DNA of 42,804 nt from Deltaproteobacteria bacterium (GTDB lineage: Bacteria; Desulfobacterota_B; Binatia; UBA9968), in assembly GCA_005879255.1 (NCBI GenBank), contig VBKY01000086.1, positions 1 through 42,804 of the forward strand, read 5' to 3'. Below are positions 41,306 to 42,804 of the stretch, in pieces. Numbering within the stretch: position 1 is the stretch's first letter; the number at the start of each line of letters is the position of its first letter. The translations under genes and the position numbers were made by a program. The notes under the pieces were generated by a model. It was given only the letters and a program-made list of their open reading frames with translations, searched no databases and was not told the origin of the DNA.

Positions 41306-42804
41306 TCATCGAGCGGTAACTGTCACCGTCGTCGCATTACCAATGTTTCCGGCGGTGTCGTACGCCTTCGCATCGATGTGATAGATTTTGTTTCGTGCTC
41401 CGGCCGGTATTTTCCAGGCACAAGTGTACGATCGGGTATTGTCAGTGCATTTGAGCGTCCCGTTTACGTAGAATTCTACGTAAGTCACACCGACGTTGTC
41501 ATTCGCTGTCGCCGCAATCGTGACAGTGCTCTTACGCGCAACAGCCGAGCCATCGGCGGGCGCGGTTACGGCGATCGTCGGCGCCATGATGTCTCCCCCC
41601 GCTGTCTTAAAACCTTCCTGGATTCGCCACCCGGGGTTTGTCAGTTGCCCGTTAGCATCGTAAGCACCAATGTCGGTAGGGTTGGTTCTCGGTCCATTGT
41701 TAAAATCCACCGCAGGGCTATAGGTAAAATTAGCTCTATCTCGCAGGACTGACCCAGCCGCCGGCCAAAAATTCGAGTTAACCGGACTTGCAAACGCGGT
41801 GTTAGCGCTTCCGCCGTTAACAAAGCTCACACCGTCCAAACTCGCACCGGAAATGCCGCCCTCGACATAATTTGAAAGAGCAATGACCTGTGTACTGGTG
41901 AGACCGCTCGCATCCACAGCAGTAGTGCCGGGGCAATAAACGGCGTTGTTGGCCAACACAGCGTTGGCCACGCCGCTCCAACGCAATAACAGACACTCGC
42001 TACTGCCGTAGATCGTGTTGTTTATGATCATGAGGTTTTTCATTTGCGCCACTTGGGCATGCGGATATGAGGAGATTCCGGACCCTGACCCAATTATGAT
42101 GTTATTGCGTACGATCGCGTCTGCTACCGCATAGATGGCTTCGCCGCAGTTCCACATGGCGTTGCCTTCAACCGTGTTTACGGCCGCGCCTCCACCGTAA
42201 ACAAATATACAGGGATATTGGGTGCCCAGAGTGGTATCATGAATTACGTTGTCGCGAACCATATTACCGTACGAGCCTACTTTGACCTCGATGCCGTCGT
42301 TACCTCCCGAATTTGTCGCTCGCAGGTGGTGAATGTAGTTGCCTTCGATGAGACTGTTACTCACTCGGCAGGCGTTATCGTTACAGCCTAGGTACATTCC
42401 CTCTCCGACAGTCGAGCCACTTGTGTCGAGGCCGGTGTGATGAATGTGATTTTTCCGAATAGTCATGAAGTCCGAATTGCCGCTATTCAGTGCGAGTGCA
42501 TTCGCGCCGGTTTCATAAATCTCGCTTTCCTCAAAAGTAATGTGATGGTTCGTGCCCATAAAACGCACGCCGATATCGCCGCCTTGAAAATGCAGACCTC
42601 GGATAATCAGGTAGGAAGAGTTTTCAATTTCGATGTTATTTTCCGGATAAGAGTGACTCGCGTTGCCGGGCCGCGTAAGGATCGGCAATTCACCTGGCGC
42701 GGCCATAATGACGATGGGTTGGATAGCCGTGCCATTTCGACCCGTGACAAGCCGCCGGCAACTTTGTGAGTAAACGCCGCCGTGCAGGATTAGAGTATCT
42801 CCAG
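41306..42804 (-). CDS. Right-handed beta-helix protein with C-terminal Ig-like domain, 5' end outside window
   Basis: The frame is open to the right edge (about 499 codons seen), where it reads GDTLILHGGVYSQS and GRNGTAIQPIVIMAAPGE, a typical beginning of parallel beta-helix (pectate-lyase-like, NosD-like) domains. Repeated rungs with N-x-I/I-x-N spacing follow, such as HHITFEESEIYETGANAL, MTIRKNHIHHTG, SLIEGNYIHHL, NMVRDNVIHDT, AIVRNNIIIGSG and LMIINNTIYGS. The last ~95 residues are a bacterial Ig-like domain (MAPTIAVTAPADGSAV ... VEFYVNGTLKC ... AYDTAGN). The protein is likely secreted and carbohydrate-binding or polysaccharide-cleaving; no catalytic residues could be assigned. The methionine at 42706 is internal, not the start. 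Confidence 0.88.
   Translation of the reverse strand, partial: GDTLILHGGVYSQSCRRLVTGRNGTAIQPIVIMAAPGELPILTRPGNASHSYPENNIEIENSSYLIIRGLHFQGGDIGVRFMGTNHHITFEESEIYETGANALALNSGNSDFMTIRKNHIHHTGLDTSGSTVGEGMYLGCNDNACRVSNSLIEGNYIHHLRATNSGGNDGIEVKVGSYGNMVRDNVIHDTTLGTQYPCIFVYGGGAAVNTVEGNAMWNCGEAIYAVADAIVRNNIIIGSGSGISSYPHAQVAQMKNLMIINNTIYGSSECLLLRWSGVANAVLANNAVYCPGTTAVDASGLTSTQVIALSNYVEGGISGASLDGVSFVNGGSANTAFASPVNSNFWPAAGSVLRDRANFTYSPAVDFNNGPRTNPTDIGAYDANGQLTNPGWRIQEGFKTAGGDIMAPTIAVTAPADGSAVARKSTVTIAATANDNVGVTYVEFYVNGTLKCTDNTRSYTCAWKIPAGARNKIYHIDAKAYDTAGNIGNATTVTVTAR

Noticed and set aside
1..42804. CRISPR array, toxin-antitoxin pair, restriction-modification, phage or conjugation genes
   Set aside because: No regularly spaced direct repeats and no matching protein families were seen anywhere in the window.

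Overview
The window looks like a chromosomal segment of an uncultivated soil or groundwater bacterium with moderately high GC. The style resembles Binatota/Desulfobacterota-like, Rokubacteria or Tectomicrobia genomes: very many stand-alone solute-binding proteins, MmgE/PrpD proteins, CaiB-type CoA transferases and an amidohydrolase, with few transporter permeases. The taxonomic guess is inferred from gene content only. No rRNA, tRNA, CRISPR array, phage module or replication origin was seen.

Layout. (1) 1-6.1 kb: the 3' end of a transposase, two NMT1-type (NitT/TauT) binding proteins, a 4,5-dihydroxyphthalate decarboxylase-like protein, an enoyl-CoA hydratase-family enzyme and an FbpA-like binding protein. 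(2) 6.3-9.4 kb: another NMT1-type binding protein, then a two-gene unit of a normal class I GAPDH and a translationally coupled GAPDH paralogue that lacks the catalytic cysteine and carries an in-frame TGA. (3) 9.9-16.5 kb: an AT-rich beta-propeller ORF followed by an attC-like sequence, a membrane J-domain protein, a long coiled-coil/SH3 membrane protein, a decayed binding-protein gene and a secreted Kelch protein. (4) 16.6-18.5 kb: an amidohydrolase and the N-terminal half of a broken MFS exporter. (5) 19.1-33.1 kb: one long co-oriented minus-strand cluster in which enzymes (three MmgE/PrpD, a ComA-like phosphosulfolactate synthase homologue, a CapA-like phosphatase, an enolase-superfamily enzyme) alternate with binding proteins (five SBP_bac-type, one TctC/Bug). 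(6) 33.3-38.9 kb: a binding protein plus an Asp/Glu-racemase-fold protein on the plus strand, then a minus-strand unit of a citryl-CoA-lyase-like protein, a CaiB CoA transferase and a fourth MmgE/PrpD. (7) 39.3-42.8 kb: an IS3-type OrfA remnant abutting the C-terminal half of an MFS exporter, a frameshifted NMT1 binding protein, and a beta-helix protein that runs off the end.

How it fits together. The window holds twelve recognisable periplasmic binding-protein genes (ten intact, two broken) plus one related cytoplasmic protein of the dihydroxyphthalate decarboxylase family, yet not a single ABC ATPase, permease or TctA/TctB gene. The binding proteins must share transporters encoded elsewhere or act as sensors or scavengers. 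The enzymes around them (dehydratase-like PrpD proteins, CoA transferase, C-C lyase, crotonase, enolase and racemase folds) point to breakdown of branched or substituted organic acids. The substrate cannot be read from the sequence.

The strongest structural oddity is that the two MFS halves, at 17.9-18.5 kb and 39.5-40.1 kb, are complementary, in the same orientation and interrupted in the same cytoplasmic loop, with a transposase remnant at the right-hand break. The ~21 kb enzyme/binding-protein cluster may therefore be an insertion into an old MFS gene.
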